Positions 16,446 through 25,266 of a DNA stretch of 30,828 nucleotides are shown piece after piece (the stretch's first letter is position 1; every line of letters begins with the position of its first letter). Below the pieces are notes generated by a model. It was not told the origin of the DNA and ran no database searches. It saw nothing but the letters and a program-made list of their open reading frames with translations. The stretch comes from JAVBPB01 sp031549965. Lineage in GTDB: Bacteria > Bacillota > Clostridia > Lachnospirales > Lachnospiraceae. The translations under genes and the position numbers were made by a program. The stretch covers positions 1-30,828 of the forward strand of contig JAVBPB010000075.1 of the NCBI GenBank assembly GCA_031549965.1, given 5' to 3'.

Positions 16446-19400
16446 CTAAAAGTTTTCAATATACCATTTCTCAAAATTATTGCAAGTTAGAGGTCTTGAA
16501 AAATTATATCCTTGAGCAGATGTTACATTTCCCATATTTTTTAAGACATTTAACTGTTCGTCAGTTTCAACTCCTTCGATACATACTGATTTTTTCATAT
16601 TAATAGATAATTCAGTGATGGATTTTACAAAGGCAGCCTGCATATCATCAGATGCAATATGAGTTATAAAGGATTTATCAATTTTAACAATGTCCACAGG
16701 CATACTAATAAAATTACTTAAAGAGGAATATCCAGTACCAAAATCGTCCATTGCAATTGCAAGGCCGAGGGAGCGAAGTTCAATCAAGATATCAGTAATA
16801 AATTCAACATCCCTTGGGTCAATAGTTTCAGTTATTTCTAAAACTATGGCACCTGATCTTATTTGTACTTCTGAGATAATTTGGCGAACTCTTTCAATAA
16901 AAGTTGGGGATTGAAGCTGCCTGTGGGATACATTAACATTAATTTTAAACTGCTTATTAAATTTTTTCTCCCATTCAATGGATTTAAGACAAGCATTATA
17001 TAATACCCATTCTCCCAGAGGAACTATTAAATTTAAATATTCAGCTAAAGGGATAAATTCATCTGGCATAACAAAACCAAGTTCCTGACTGTTCCATCTA
17101 AGTAGTGCTTCTAAATTAGAACAGGTTCCGGTTTTAATATCCATAATTGGTTGATAATAAATTTCAAATTCTTCAAAGTTATTTGCAATTGCTTTACGCA
17201 TACATTCTTCTATACGAACACGTTTGAGGAAAGTTTTATTAACATCACTAGTAAAAAATGATACATTGTCTTTTCCTCCCTGTTTTGCTTTAAACATAGC
17301 AATATCAGAATTTTTAACAATATCATCAACAGTAGAACCACAAGTAGGAAACATGGCAACACCTATACTTGCTGTGCAATATTGGCTATGCTCTCCAAAT
17401 TGCCAAGGAAGCCTAAAACGATTAAGTAGTGCCAGACAAAAATCTGAAACTACCTTTTGCTCGATAGTATCTAAAATGATAATAAATTCATCTCCACCAA
17501 ATCTGTAAAAATTTGTTTTAAGAGTTTTCAAAAACTTACAAACTTGAATAAGTAGTAGATCACCATAGGTGTGTCCATATGTATCATTAACATTTTTAAA
17601 ATTATCAATATCAAAAAATATAATAGTACCTTCTTTACCCTTCTCCAATGCACTAGTCATATCATCTTTAAATTTAAGACGGTTTGGTATATCAAGTAAA
17701 GCGTCATGATATGCTTTATGATACATAATAATTTCGGTACGTTTTCTTTCAAGGGAAGTTTGTATTATATTGGCGGCAATTTCTAAGGTTATTTTTTCAT
17801 TTTCGGTCCAAATATGATTTTGCTCTCTATGTATAAAAGTACTAAAACCAATTAGTTCTTTTTTGGTAAAAAGAGGTACGAAAGCAATTGAGCAAACATT
17901 TATAATGCTTTCAAATTCATATTGTTTTTCCAATAAATTAAATACCTGCAAATCGTAGTTAATTTCTTTTTTTAATTCTAATAAATTTTTTTCTCCAAAC
18001 CATGTTATAGGTTCTGACATTTCTAAAGATTTAAAATCACTGTATGTAAGATGAACCTTTCCATCCTGAAAATCCTCAAATATGGGAACTTCATATACAT
18101 TAATGCAATCTAACGACAGATTTATTCTAATTGAAGATAAGATTCGTTGAATCATATCAGTAAAACTTGTAGATTCAGCTATGGCACGATATATTTCAAC
18201 AATTGCCTTTTGTCTTTCGTCTTCAAAGGTATCTTCCAAATCTTTTTTTACAACAGTAGTTTCTAAGATATGTGCAATGCTCACAAACAGATTAAGAGTA
18301 GATTTTGTCCAGTTAATAGGAGTAGAATCTGAAACACCAACAATAAACCTGTTAACCACACTATAGGCTTTTAACGGTACAGCACAATGTCCGTAGGAAT
18401 GTATACTATCTAAGTAACTAATTTCATCAGATGGAAGCATAACTGCTGCTTCAGGGCAGAAAAACACCTTTCCATTTTTAATTGCACGAAATGTAGTTTC
18501 AATATCTTTAATAAGTATTGTATTAGGACTATGATAGTTTCCATTACTAAATGCGTAAGTAAGGCTAATTTCATTAGTTTCCTCTTCATCATATCCATAG
18601 ATATAAATTCCCTGCAAATTAAAAAAGTTGCACATTTTATCCAAGATAATAGTAACAGCTGTATTACAATCCTCAATACGTGTAGTCACATTATATATTT
18701 CATTAAGAAATTCCTGTTCTCTTAATTTTTCTTTTCTTTCTTCATAAAATTCCTGTTCAATTTTTTGCCTAATAACAGTAGTTTCTAATATGTGAGTAGT
18801 ATTTTCAAAAATATCTAAATCTCTTTGAGACAAAATTTTATTAGGGATATTTGAGCTTGCCACTATAAAATGATTAGGTACTCCAAAAGAAAATATAGGA
18901 TAGGCATAATAACTTTTAATATCTAATTTATTAAAAAATTCTTTTTCAATACTACTTAAAATTGAAATATCATTACAGTAGTGAGATTGTCCATTTTTAA
19001 TATTAGTAATTGCAGTTACTACATTTTGAACTTCAATATCTTCAATAAAGTAATTACTATCAAAACTATTATAATCATGTATAAGATTAATTATATCAGG
19101 ATTATCTTCATTAAATTTATATATAGCTATTTGAGACATATTATGAAATTCGCAAATATTTTTAAGAGTTTTACCAAGAATTTCATTAACAGAACATTTA
19201 CTTGTAACATAGGAATATATGTTATTTATAAATTCTTTTTCTCTAGTTTCAACTTTTGAATCAATATAATTAATGATTTGTGTTATATTAAAGGCTAAGA
19301 TGCTACAAATAATATTAAGTAGAAATTTATTATAAATAACATTTTTTTCACTAAAAAAAGATATTATAAAATTTCTATTAGATAAATGATTTAAATCATA

Positions 19401-19637
19401 AAAATAAACAAATTCAGTAGATGAAATGTTTTCATGAGTATATTCCCAAGCAAATAAATTATTATCTTGATTGGTTTCTTTTTCCTCTATGGATATTTTA
19501 ACTAAATTAAAGTATTGACATACTTTTTTTAAAATCTCATTAAGAGTATTTTCTTTGTTTTTATTATTAGATGAAAATTCAATAATATTGCTTATGAATT
19601 CTTGATCTGATAATGAGATTAGTTGTGAATTATCCAA
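16446..19637 (-). CDS. GAF-GGDEF-EAL cyclic di-GMP turnover protein
   Basis: A 1063-residue cytosolic signalling protein without membrane helices. The N-terminal 630 residues contain repeated GAF-like modules (about 140-290, 310-460 and 475-630, perhaps another at 30-125), linked by similar coiled segments with the recurring phrase HILETTV. The GGDEF domain has intact GGDEF at 714-718 but no RxxD inhibitory site (TLKT occupies the place). The EAL domain has EALLRW from 843, DDFGTGYSSL at 964-973, KIDKSF at 985-990 and EGVET at 1021-1025, so it looks catalytic. It could make and degrade cyclic di-GMP; the net direction cannot be read. The start is TTG with GGAGGT 7 bases upstream. It is convergent to the polyamine-receptor operon. 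Confidence 0.92.
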   Translation of the reverse strand: MDNSQLISLSDQEFISNIIEFSSNNKNKENTLNEILKKVCQYFNLVKISIEEKETNQDNNLFAWEYTHENISSTEFVYFYDLNHLSNRNFIISFFSEKNVIYNKFLLNIICSILAFNITQIINYIDSKVETREKEFINNIYSYVTSKCSVNEILGKTLKNICEFHNMSQIAIYKFNEDNPDIINLIHDYNSFDSNYFIEDIEVQNVVTAITNIKNGQSHYCNDISILSSIEKEFFNKLDIKSYYAYPIFSFGVPNHFIVASSNIPNKILSQRDLDIFENTTHILETTVIRQKIEQEFYEERKEKLREQEFLNEIYNVTTRIEDCNTAVTIILDKMCNFFNLQGIYIYGYDEEETNEISLTYAFSNGNYHSPNTILIKDIETTFRAIKNGKVFFCPEAAVMLPSDEISYLDSIHSYGHCAVPLKAYSVVNRFIVGVSDSTPINWTKSTLNLFVSIAHILETTVVKKDLEDTFEDERQKAIVEIYRAIAESTSFTDMIQRILSSIRINLSLDCINVYEVPIFEDFQDGKVHLTYSDFKSLEMSEPITWFGEKNLLELKKEINYDLQVFNLLEKQYEFESIINVCSIAFVPLFTKKELIGFSTFIHREQNHIWTENEKITLEIAANIIQTSLERKRTEIIMYHKAYHDALLDIPNRLKFKDDMTSALEKGKEGTIIFFDIDNFKNVNDTYGHTYGDLLLIQVCKFLKTLKTNFYRFGGDEFIIILDTIEQKVVSDFCLALLNRFRLPWQFGEHSQYCTASIGVAMFPTCGSTVDDIVKNSDIAMFKAKQGGKDNVSFFTSDVNKTFLKRVRIEECMRKAIANNFEEFEIYYQPIMDIKTGTCSNLEALLRWNSQELGFVMPDEFIPLAEYLNLIVPLGEWVLYNACLKSIEWEKKFNKQFKINVNVSHRQLQSPTFIERVRQIISEVQIRSGAIVLEITETIDPRDVEFITDILIELRSLGLAIAMDDFGTGYSSLSNFISMPVDIVKIDKSFITHIASDDMQAAFVKSITELSINMKKSVCIEGVETDEQLNVLKNMGNVTSAQGYNFSRPLTCNNFEKWYIENF

Positions 19638-19718
19638 TTTTATGACCTCCTTATAACGTTGACTTTAACATATTTAGAATATTCTCTTAAAATTACTATT
19701 TTAAGGAAATTAAATATA

Positions 19719-19747
19719 ATTATACCATATTGTTGTAATAAAGACAA
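19719..19747 (-). promoter_or_regulatory. promoter of the GGDEF-EAL gene
   Basis: On the minus strand the -35 box TTGTCT (19742-19747), a 17-base spacer and a perfect TATAAT (19719-19724) lie about 80 bases before the TTG start. Confidence 0.6.
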
Positions 19748-19854
19748 TTAATATAATTTTACTATATTTGGGGAATGATGCTTTTTGTTTTTATTCACTA
19801 CCAATCTCGCTAACTTAAATCATAAAAACAGAACATACATTTTGCTTGTTTTAC

Positions 19855-19883
19855 TTGACGGAAATTTAATTATAATTTAATAT
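19855..19883 (+). promoter_or_regulatory. promoter of the topoisomerase operon
   Basis: The -35 box TTGACG (19855-19860), a 17-base spacer and -10 box TAATAT (19878-19883) lie about 40 bases before the parE start. The 287-base divergent gap otherwise holds only the opposing promoter; I see no other structure in it. Confidence 0.65.
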
Positions 19884-19924
19884 ATAATTAGACGGCAAAG
19901 TCCCAAAAAGAAAGGAAGAAAATC

Positions 19925-21856
19925 TTGGAACAATACGATGGTAATCAGATAGTAATTTTAGAAGGATTAGAAGCTGTAAGAAAAAGACCTGGAATGTACA
20001 TTGGAAGCACAGGAAGTAGAGGACTCCATCACTTAATATGGGAAATACTAGATAACGGAATTGATGAACATCTGGCAGGTTTTTGCAGTGAAATTGAAGT
20101 AATAATTAACAAAGATGGTTCAATAAGTATAAGTGACAATGGCAGAGGAATCCCAGTAGACATCCATCCACAAAAAAAGATACCTACAGAAAGGGTAATT
20201 TATACTATTTTACATGCAGGGGGAAAATTTGCAGGATCGGTATATAAAGTATCTGGAGGTTTACATGGGGTAGGTGCCTCGGTAGTTAATGCACTGTCAA
20301 AGAAAATGATTGTTGAAATTAAGCGAAATGGCTTAGTATATAGAGATGAGTACAAAAATGGAGGGCATCCGGCAGTTGAACTAGTTAATGGAGAACTTCC
20401 TGTTGTGGGAAAGTGTAGGAAAGATGTAACAGGAACAAAGGTTACATTTTATCCTGATGATACAATTTTTGAAACTGTAGACTTTAAAGCAGATATCATA
20501 AAAAAGAAATTGCATGAGATTGCATTTTTAAATAAAAACCTAAAAATTATTTATATAGATAAGAATTGTGATGAGACAATTGAATTTCAAGAAACTAATG
20601 GAATTAAAAGTTTTGTGGAGTATATAAATAAAGAAAGTAATACTATACATAATGAGGCTGTTTATATTGAAGGAAAATCAGGAGATATTGAGGTGGAGGT
20701 AGCACTTCAGTATACTAATGGTTTTACTGAGCAAATCAATGCATATTGTAATAGAATTAATGTGGTGGATGGAGGCACATTGGTAACGGGATTTAAGACT
20801 TCACTTACAAGGGTAATGAATCAATATGCAAGGGAGCTTTCTATATTAAAAGATAAGGATGAGAATTTCGACGGTAAGGATATTAGAAATGGAATAGTAG
20901 CCATAATTTCAATAAAGCATCCTGATCCACAGTTTGAGGGGCAGACAAAAAATAAATTAGGTAATACCGATGCAAAGGGGGCAGTGGACGAGATATTTGC
21001 ATCAAAGTCAATTAATTATTTTGACAGAAATGTAGAGGTTTTAAGAAAAATACTTGAAAATGCATTAAAATCTTATAATGTTAGAAAGGCAAGTGATAAA
21101 GCCAGAACTGCTGCAATAAAGCAGTTATTAGATGTGGATACTAAAAGTAAATTAGCTTCATGTTCTTCAAAAAAGGCAGAAGAGTGTGAAATATATATAG
21201 TTGAGGGAGATTCGGCAGGTGGAACGGTTAAGACAGCCAGAAACAGAAAAACTCAGGCAGTTCTTCCACTTAGAGGTAAGATATTAAATGTTGAAAAATC
21301 TTCATTGGAAAAAATACTTGTTAATAATGAAATAAAATCTATGATAGCATCATTTGGTTGTGGCATTGGGGATGATTTTGATATAACAAAATTAAAATAT
21401 GATAAAATAATTATTTTAACAGATGCGGATGTGGATGGGGCTCATATCTGTACTTTACTTTTGACTTTTTTCTATAGATTTATGCCGGAACTTATTTTGG
21501 AAGGTAAAATATATAAAGGTATGCCTCCACTTTATAAAGTTGCATTTGAAAATGGTTCAAAATCTGGAAAAAAAGAGAGGTCAGAATATGTTTACAATGA
21601 TTTTGAACTGGAAAAATTTAAAAAGAATAAGAATAATAAAATAAAAAATATTCAAAGATACAAAGGTCTTGGTGAAATGGATGCAGATCAGCTTTGGGAA
21701 ACTACCCTTAATCCTGATACGAGGGTACTAGCTCAGGTAACAATTGAAGACAGTATTGATGCGGACGTAATTACAAATATATTAATGGGAAGCAATGTGC
21801 CTCCAAGGCGTGAATTTATAATGAAGGAAGCAAAATACGCAAGTGTTGACATATAA
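19925..21856 (+). CDS. parE: type IIA topoisomerase subunit B (ParE/GyrB-like)
   Basis: The ATPase subunit of a type IIA topoisomerase, 643 residues. The GHKL ATPase motifs are DNGIDEHLAG, SDNGRGIPVD and GGLHGVGASVVNALS, and the QTK loop is EGQTKNKLG. The TOPRIM metal-binding motifs are EGDSAGG and DADVDGAHI, and the C-terminal phrase RYKGLGEMDADQLWETT is standard. The start is TTG with AAGGAAG a few bases upstream and no better upstream start. It pairs with the A subunit, which begins 14 bases after the stop. No dnaA, dnaN or recF is nearby, so this is probably the second (topoisomerase IV-like) pair rather than the oriC-linked gyrase; the B sequence alone does not settle this. Confidence 0.85.
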   Translation: MEQYDGNQIVILEGLEAVRKRPGMYIGSTGSRGLHHLIWEILDNGIDEHLAGFCSEIEVIINKDGSISISDNGRGIPVDIHPQKKIPTERVIYTILHAGGKFAGSVYKVSGGLHGVGASVVNALSKKMIVEIKRNGLVYRDEYKNGGHPAVELVNGELPVVGKCRKDVTGTKVTFYPDDTIFETVDFKADIIKKKLHEIAFLNKNLKIIYIDKNCDETIEFQETNGIKSFVEYINKESNTIHNEAVYIEGKSGDIEVEVALQYTNGFTEQINAYCNRINVVDGGTLVTGFKTSLTRVMNQYARELSILKDKDENFDGKDIRNGIVAIISIKHPDPQFEGQTKNKLGNTDAKGAVDEIFASKSINYFDRNVEVLRKILENALKSYNVRKASDKARTAAIKQLLDVDTKSKLASCSSKKAEECEIYIVEGDSAGGTVKTARNRKTQAVLPLRGKILNVEKSSLEKILVNNEIKSMIASFGCGIGDDFDITKLKYDKIIILTDADVDGAHICTLLLTFFYRFMPELILEGKIYKGMPPLYKVAFENGSKSGKKERSEYVYNDFELEKFKKNKNNKIKNIQRYKGLGEMDADQLWETTLNPDTRVLAQVTIEDSIDADVITNILMGSNVPPRREFIMKEAKYASVDI

Positions 21857-21870
21857 AAAGGAGTAGTATA

Positions 21871-24120
21871 ATGGCAAATGAAGTGGCAAATGTAGTACAA
21901 CTGGATTTTACAGAGATAATGAAAAATTCATATATAGATTATGCAATGAGTGTTATTATATCAAGGGCATTGCCGGATGTGAGAGATGGGCTTAAGCCGG
22001 TTCAAAGGCGAATCTTGTATGCAATGAATGAGCTGTCCTTATCACCTGATAAACCCCATCGTAAAAGCGCCCGTATAGTAGGTGATACAATGGGTAAGTA
22101 TCATCCCCACGGAGACAGCTCGATTTACGATGCACTGGTAAATATGAGTAAGGAATATTCACTGCCAGTTCAATTAGTTGACGGTCATGGAAATTTTGGC
22201 TCAATTGATGGAGATGGTGCGGCAGCAATGCGTTATACAGAAGCAAGACTATCAAAAGGAGCTATGGCATTAATTGAAAAACTTGATAAAAATTTAGTGG
22301 AATTTATGTCAAATTTTGACAGTAGTGAAAAAGAGCCGGTTGTACTTCCGGCTATGATTCCTAATTTGTTAATAAATGGAGCAACCGGAATTGCGGTAGG
22401 AATGGCAACTAATATTCCGCCTCATAATCCTTCGGAAGTAATTGATGGCGTAATTGCTTATATTGACAAGCCTGAAATTACAATAAAAGAACTTATGAAA
22501 TACATAAAAGCTCCCGATTTTCCAACCGGGGGAATTATTTCTAATGAAGACGTAATTGAATCCATATATGAAACAGGAGAAGGTAAAATTAAAATTAGGG
22601 CAAAGATTAATATTGAAAATGGAGAAAATGGACGTAAAAATATTATTGTAACCGAAATACCCTATACCATTGCCGGAAATAAAACAAAACTTGTGGAAAG
22701 TATTGTAACACTTATGAGGGATAAGGTTTTTGATGAAATCTATGATGTAAGGGATGAATCATCAAAAGAGGGAATAAGAATTGTAATAGAAGTAAAGAAG
22801 GACAAAAACATTGAAAACCTGCTGAATGGATTATATAAGAAAACTTTATTGGAAGATACATATGGAGTGAATTTACTGGCAGTTAAAAATTTACAGCCAG
22901 TTATATTTAATTTAAAGGGCATAATCAGAGAATTTGTGCAATTTCAGGATGAATTATATACTAATGAATATAAATATTTACTTAATAAAGAATCGGACAG
23001 ACTTGAGACAGTGAAAGGTTTAATAAGGGCTACAGATATAATTGATTTAATAATTGAAATATTAAGGGGTAGTAGTTCAATTAAAATGGCAAAAGATTGT
23101 TTAATGTTTGGGAAAACTGAAGGAATAAATTTTAAATCTAAAAAGTCGGAAAAAGAGGCTGGTAAATTAGATTTTACAGGAAGACAGACAGATGCAATTT
23201 TAGATATGAATTTAAGCAGATTAATTGGTTTAGAAATATTGAAGCTTAAAAGTGAAGAGGAAAATCTAGTTAATAATATTGATAAGTATAATTTAATATT
23301 ATCAAATAAAAAGGAATTATATAAAATCATAAAAGAAGAACTTAAAAAATATAAAAAAGTATTTAGTTATGGAAGAAAAACTAAAATAACCAAAATAGAA
23401 AATTCAGATTATATAGTTTTAACTAAAGAAGAAGAGGTATATGTTTTAATTGATAAGTTTGGTTATGCAAAAACAATTGATTTGGTAAGTTATACAAGGG
23501 TAGCACAAGACAGCTTAAAGGAATACACTAAAATAATTCCTATAATGAGTACAGATAAGCTTTGTATATTTACCAATACAGGTAATATGTATCAGTTAAA
23601 AGTTTCTAATATTCCAAAACTAAAAATAAAAGATAAAGGAACTTTAATTGAAATCTTATGTAAATTTAGTAATGAGCAAGTTATTTCTTATTTTAAGAGA
23701 GAAGAAATAATTAATAAAAAAATAATGTTTGCAACTTCCCTTGGATACATAAAAATAGTAAACGGTAATGAATTTGATACTATTAGAAGTAGTATTAGTG
23801 CCACAAAATTAGAAGAGTGTGATGAATTAGTAAGTGCTTATGAAGTAAATGAAGAAAATTCTAATATAGTTATTACAACAAATGATGATTTTATTATGAA
23901 ATTTGATATTAACGAAGTAAGTGAATTAAAAAAGACAAGTAAAGGTGTTAAAGGAATAACACTTCAAAAAAATGACAAAGTAAAAAATGTTTTTATATTA
24001 GACGATTTGCAAAAAGAAATTGATAATGATGGAGTTTTAATCAGTATTGACAAATTAAAGAATTATAAAAGAGGACAAAAAGGAACTAAAATTAACGATA
24101 AAAGAATAAAAAAGAACTAA
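21871..24120 (+). CDS. parC: type IIA topoisomerase subunit A (ParC/GyrA-like)
   Basis: The DNA-cleaving subunit, 749 residues. The N-terminal winged-helix region shows YAMSVIISRALPDVRDGLKPVQ, with the quinolone-region phrase GKYHPHGDSSIYDALV; Ser and Asp are at the usual resistance positions, so it has the susceptible form. The catalytic tyrosine lies in AAAMRYTEARLS. The C-terminal third is a pinwheel of degenerate blades. A canonical GyrA box (QRRGGKG type) is not seen before the first blades; only a remote KRGQKG near the C-terminus resembles it. Lack of the box favours decatenation or relaxation (ParC) over gyrase activity, and gene context agrees. A GGAG site precedes the ATG. Confidence 0.85.
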   Translation: MANEVANVVQLDFTEIMKNSYIDYAMSVIISRALPDVRDGLKPVQRRILYAMNELSLSPDKPHRKSARIVGDTMGKYHPHGDSSIYDALVNMSKEYSLPVQLVDGHGNFGSIDGDGAAAMRYTEARLSKGAMALIEKLDKNLVEFMSNFDSSEKEPVVLPAMIPNLLINGATGIAVGMATNIPPHNPSEVIDGVIAYIDKPEITIKELMKYIKAPDFPTGGIISNEDVIESIYETGEGKIKIRAKINIENGENGRKNIIVTEIPYTIAGNKTKLVESIVTLMRDKVFDEIYDVRDESSKEGIRIVIEVKKDKNIENLLNGLYKKTLLEDTYGVNLLAVKNLQPVIFNLKGIIREFVQFQDELYTNEYKYLLNKESDRLETVKGLIRATDIIDLIIEILRGSSSIKMAKDCLMFGKTEGINFKSKKSEKEAGKLDFTGRQTDAILDMNLSRLIGLEILKLKSEEENLVNNIDKYNLILSNKKELYKIIKEELKKYKKVFSYGRKTKITKIENSDYIVLTKEEEVYVLIDKFGYAKTIDLVSYTRVAQDSLKEYTKIIPIMSTDKLCIFTNTGNMYQLKVSNIPKLKIKDKGTLIEILCKFSNEQVISYFKREEIINKKIMFATSLGYIKIVNGNEFDTIRSSISATKLEECDELVSAYEVNEENSNIVITTNDDFIMKFDINEVSELKKTSKGVKGITLQKNDKVKNVFILDDLQKEIDNDGVLISIDKLKNYKRGQKGTKINDKRIKKN

Positions 24121-24130
24121 TTTAAATTGG

Positions 24131-24249
24131 TTTTGTATACTTGAAATTTATAGGTCAAGGGCTAGATATATATGCGTTTATAATTATGGGAGCGTAGGGG
24201 AACACATATATACCCACCCCACGACCTATAAATTATTTTGTATACAATT
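24131..24249. repeat. second palindromic element, between convergent genes
   Basis: A long imperfect palindrome of about 117 bp. The outer arms are TTGTATAC (24133-24140) and GTATACAA (24240-24247). The next arms, AATTTATAGGTC (24145-24156) and GACCTATAAATT (24223-24234), match perfectly, and inner ATATATG/CATATAT stretches can pair further. The apical part carries G-rich GGGAGCGTAGGGG. It is unrelated in sequence to the elements at 7412 and 30650. It lies between the 3' ends of parC and the XRE gene and may end both transcripts, or be a small mobile palindrome. Confidence 0.6.
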
Positions 24250-24274
24250 ATTAAATAAATTATTTACTAATTTA

Positions 24275-24640
24275 TTATAAAGACTGCGACAGGTTAGTCA
24301 AAAATTTAACGACAATATTCCTGTCAACTTCATTAAGTTTAACAAAATGTCTAATCATTAATTTGGCTTCTTGATTGAGATGGTAATCTACAGCTATTTG
24401 ATCTATAGCATCATCTGGAGGGGCAACAAATATATCACCGATACCATCTCGTAACCACTCCTCATTTACATTAAACTTAGAACATATAGCAATCATATTT
24501 GATTTTGTTACATTTCGAGCCTTCCCACGCTCGATATCAGATATGGCTGATTGAGTAAGTCCGGCAGCTTTGGCAAATTCAACTTGTGAAAGCTTTAGTG
24601 CTTTTCTCAATCTCTTTACACGTTCATTTGTAGTACTCAT
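24275..24640 (-). CDS. XRE-family helix-turn-helix regulator
   Basis: A 121-residue DNA-binding protein. Residues about 6-60 form a Cro/CI-type helix-turn-helix with LSQVEFAKAAGLTQSAISDI and ERGKARNV. The phrase FNVNEEWLRDGIGDIF that follows is common in phage-like and clostridial repressors, and the C-terminal 50 residues are probably a dimerisation helix pair. The start at 24640 has GGAGG 8 bases upstream; an in-frame ATG at 24655 overlaps that ribosome site and is unlikely. No phage genes adjoin it. Targets are unknown; a dyad in its own upstream region suggests self-control. Confidence 0.82.
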   Translation of the reverse strand: MSTTNERVKRLRKALKLSQVEFAKAAGLTQSAISDIERGKARNVTKSNMIAICSKFNVNEEWLRDGIGDIFVAPPDDAIDQIAVDYHLNQEAKLMIRHFVKLNEVDRNIVVKFLTNLSQSL

Positions 24641-24668
24641 AAATAATACCTCCATATTAAAAATTGTG

Positions 24669-24682
24669 TCTTAAACGTAAGA
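24669..24682. promoter_or_regulatory. dyad upstream of the XRE gene, possible operator
   Basis: TCTTA-AACG-TAAGA forms 5-bp inverted arms about 29 bases before the XRE start, just upstream of its ribosome site. Its position fits autoregulation, but it is a short motif in AT-rich DNA. Confidence 0.3.
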
Positions 24683-24781
24683 TATATAGTAAAAATATGT
24701 ATAAGACTATTGTACTACATATTTAGAAAAAATCCAAGTGAAAAAAGTAAAAATTAGTAGAAAAATATAATATTTATTAAG

Positions 24782-24849
24782 AAAAAAGAATCCTACTGTA
24801 ATAATATATGAATAAGCTATAAAATATTATTAAAATAGGATTCTTTTTT
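24782..24849 (-). terminator. intrinsic terminator after the 102-residue gene
   Basis: Outer arms AAAAAAGAATCCTA (24782-24795) and TAGGATTCTTTTTT (24836-24849) pair perfectly. Inside, AATAATAT and ATATTATT extend the stem. On the minus strand it begins 3 bases after the stop of the gene at 24853-25161 and ends in a T-run. It may act in both directions. Confidence 0.82.
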
Positions 24850-24852
24850 TAT

Positions 24853-25161
24853 TTAATTACCGTTTGTAGCCATATTAATCAATTTTTTTACGGCATCTTG
24901 TCTGTTACCTGTGCTATCACAAAGTTCACTTATTTTGTCCTCGATTTTATCTTCTTCAATAAGGCTTTCCTTATTAACAATAGGAATAGAATCTTTAGAT
25001 TTACAACGCCAATACTTTATTAAATTGCCACTTTCAAGTTTTACAGAAGAAATGTTGCATAAATCTTCATCTCTGTCATAAGGTAAATGGTCATACATAC
25101 TAACATCGAAATCGTATCTGGAATCATATTTTTTAAATTGATTTGAAAAATTGTTAGCCAT
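24853..25161 (-). CDS. hypothetical protein, 102 residues
   Basis: I do not recognise the family. The protein is soluble and charged, without a signal peptide or membrane helix. The N-terminal half is rich in Asp and Tyr (for example YDSRYDFDVSMYDHLPYDRDE); the C-terminal half has acidic helix-forming sequence with ISELCDSTGNRQDAVKKL. There are three cysteines, not arranged as a zinc site. Translation is well supported: GAGGTGA lies 5 bases before the ATG and a terminator follows directly. It lies 105 bases downstream of the calcium ATPase gene on the same strand and could be its distal operon partner. Confidence 0.65.
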   Translation of the reverse strand: MANNFSNQFKKYDSRYDFDVSMYDHLPYDRDEDLCNISSVKLESGNLIKYWRCKSKDSIPIVNKESLIEEDKIEDKISELCDSTGNRQDAVKKLINMATNGN

Positions 25162-25266
25162 AATATCACCTCATAAGATTACTTATACTAAGCTTCCCTA
25201 CTAATTTAATTTGTTTTTAAAAGCATAGTTTATATATTCTTATTATAGTTCTAATTCAGAAAAAGA

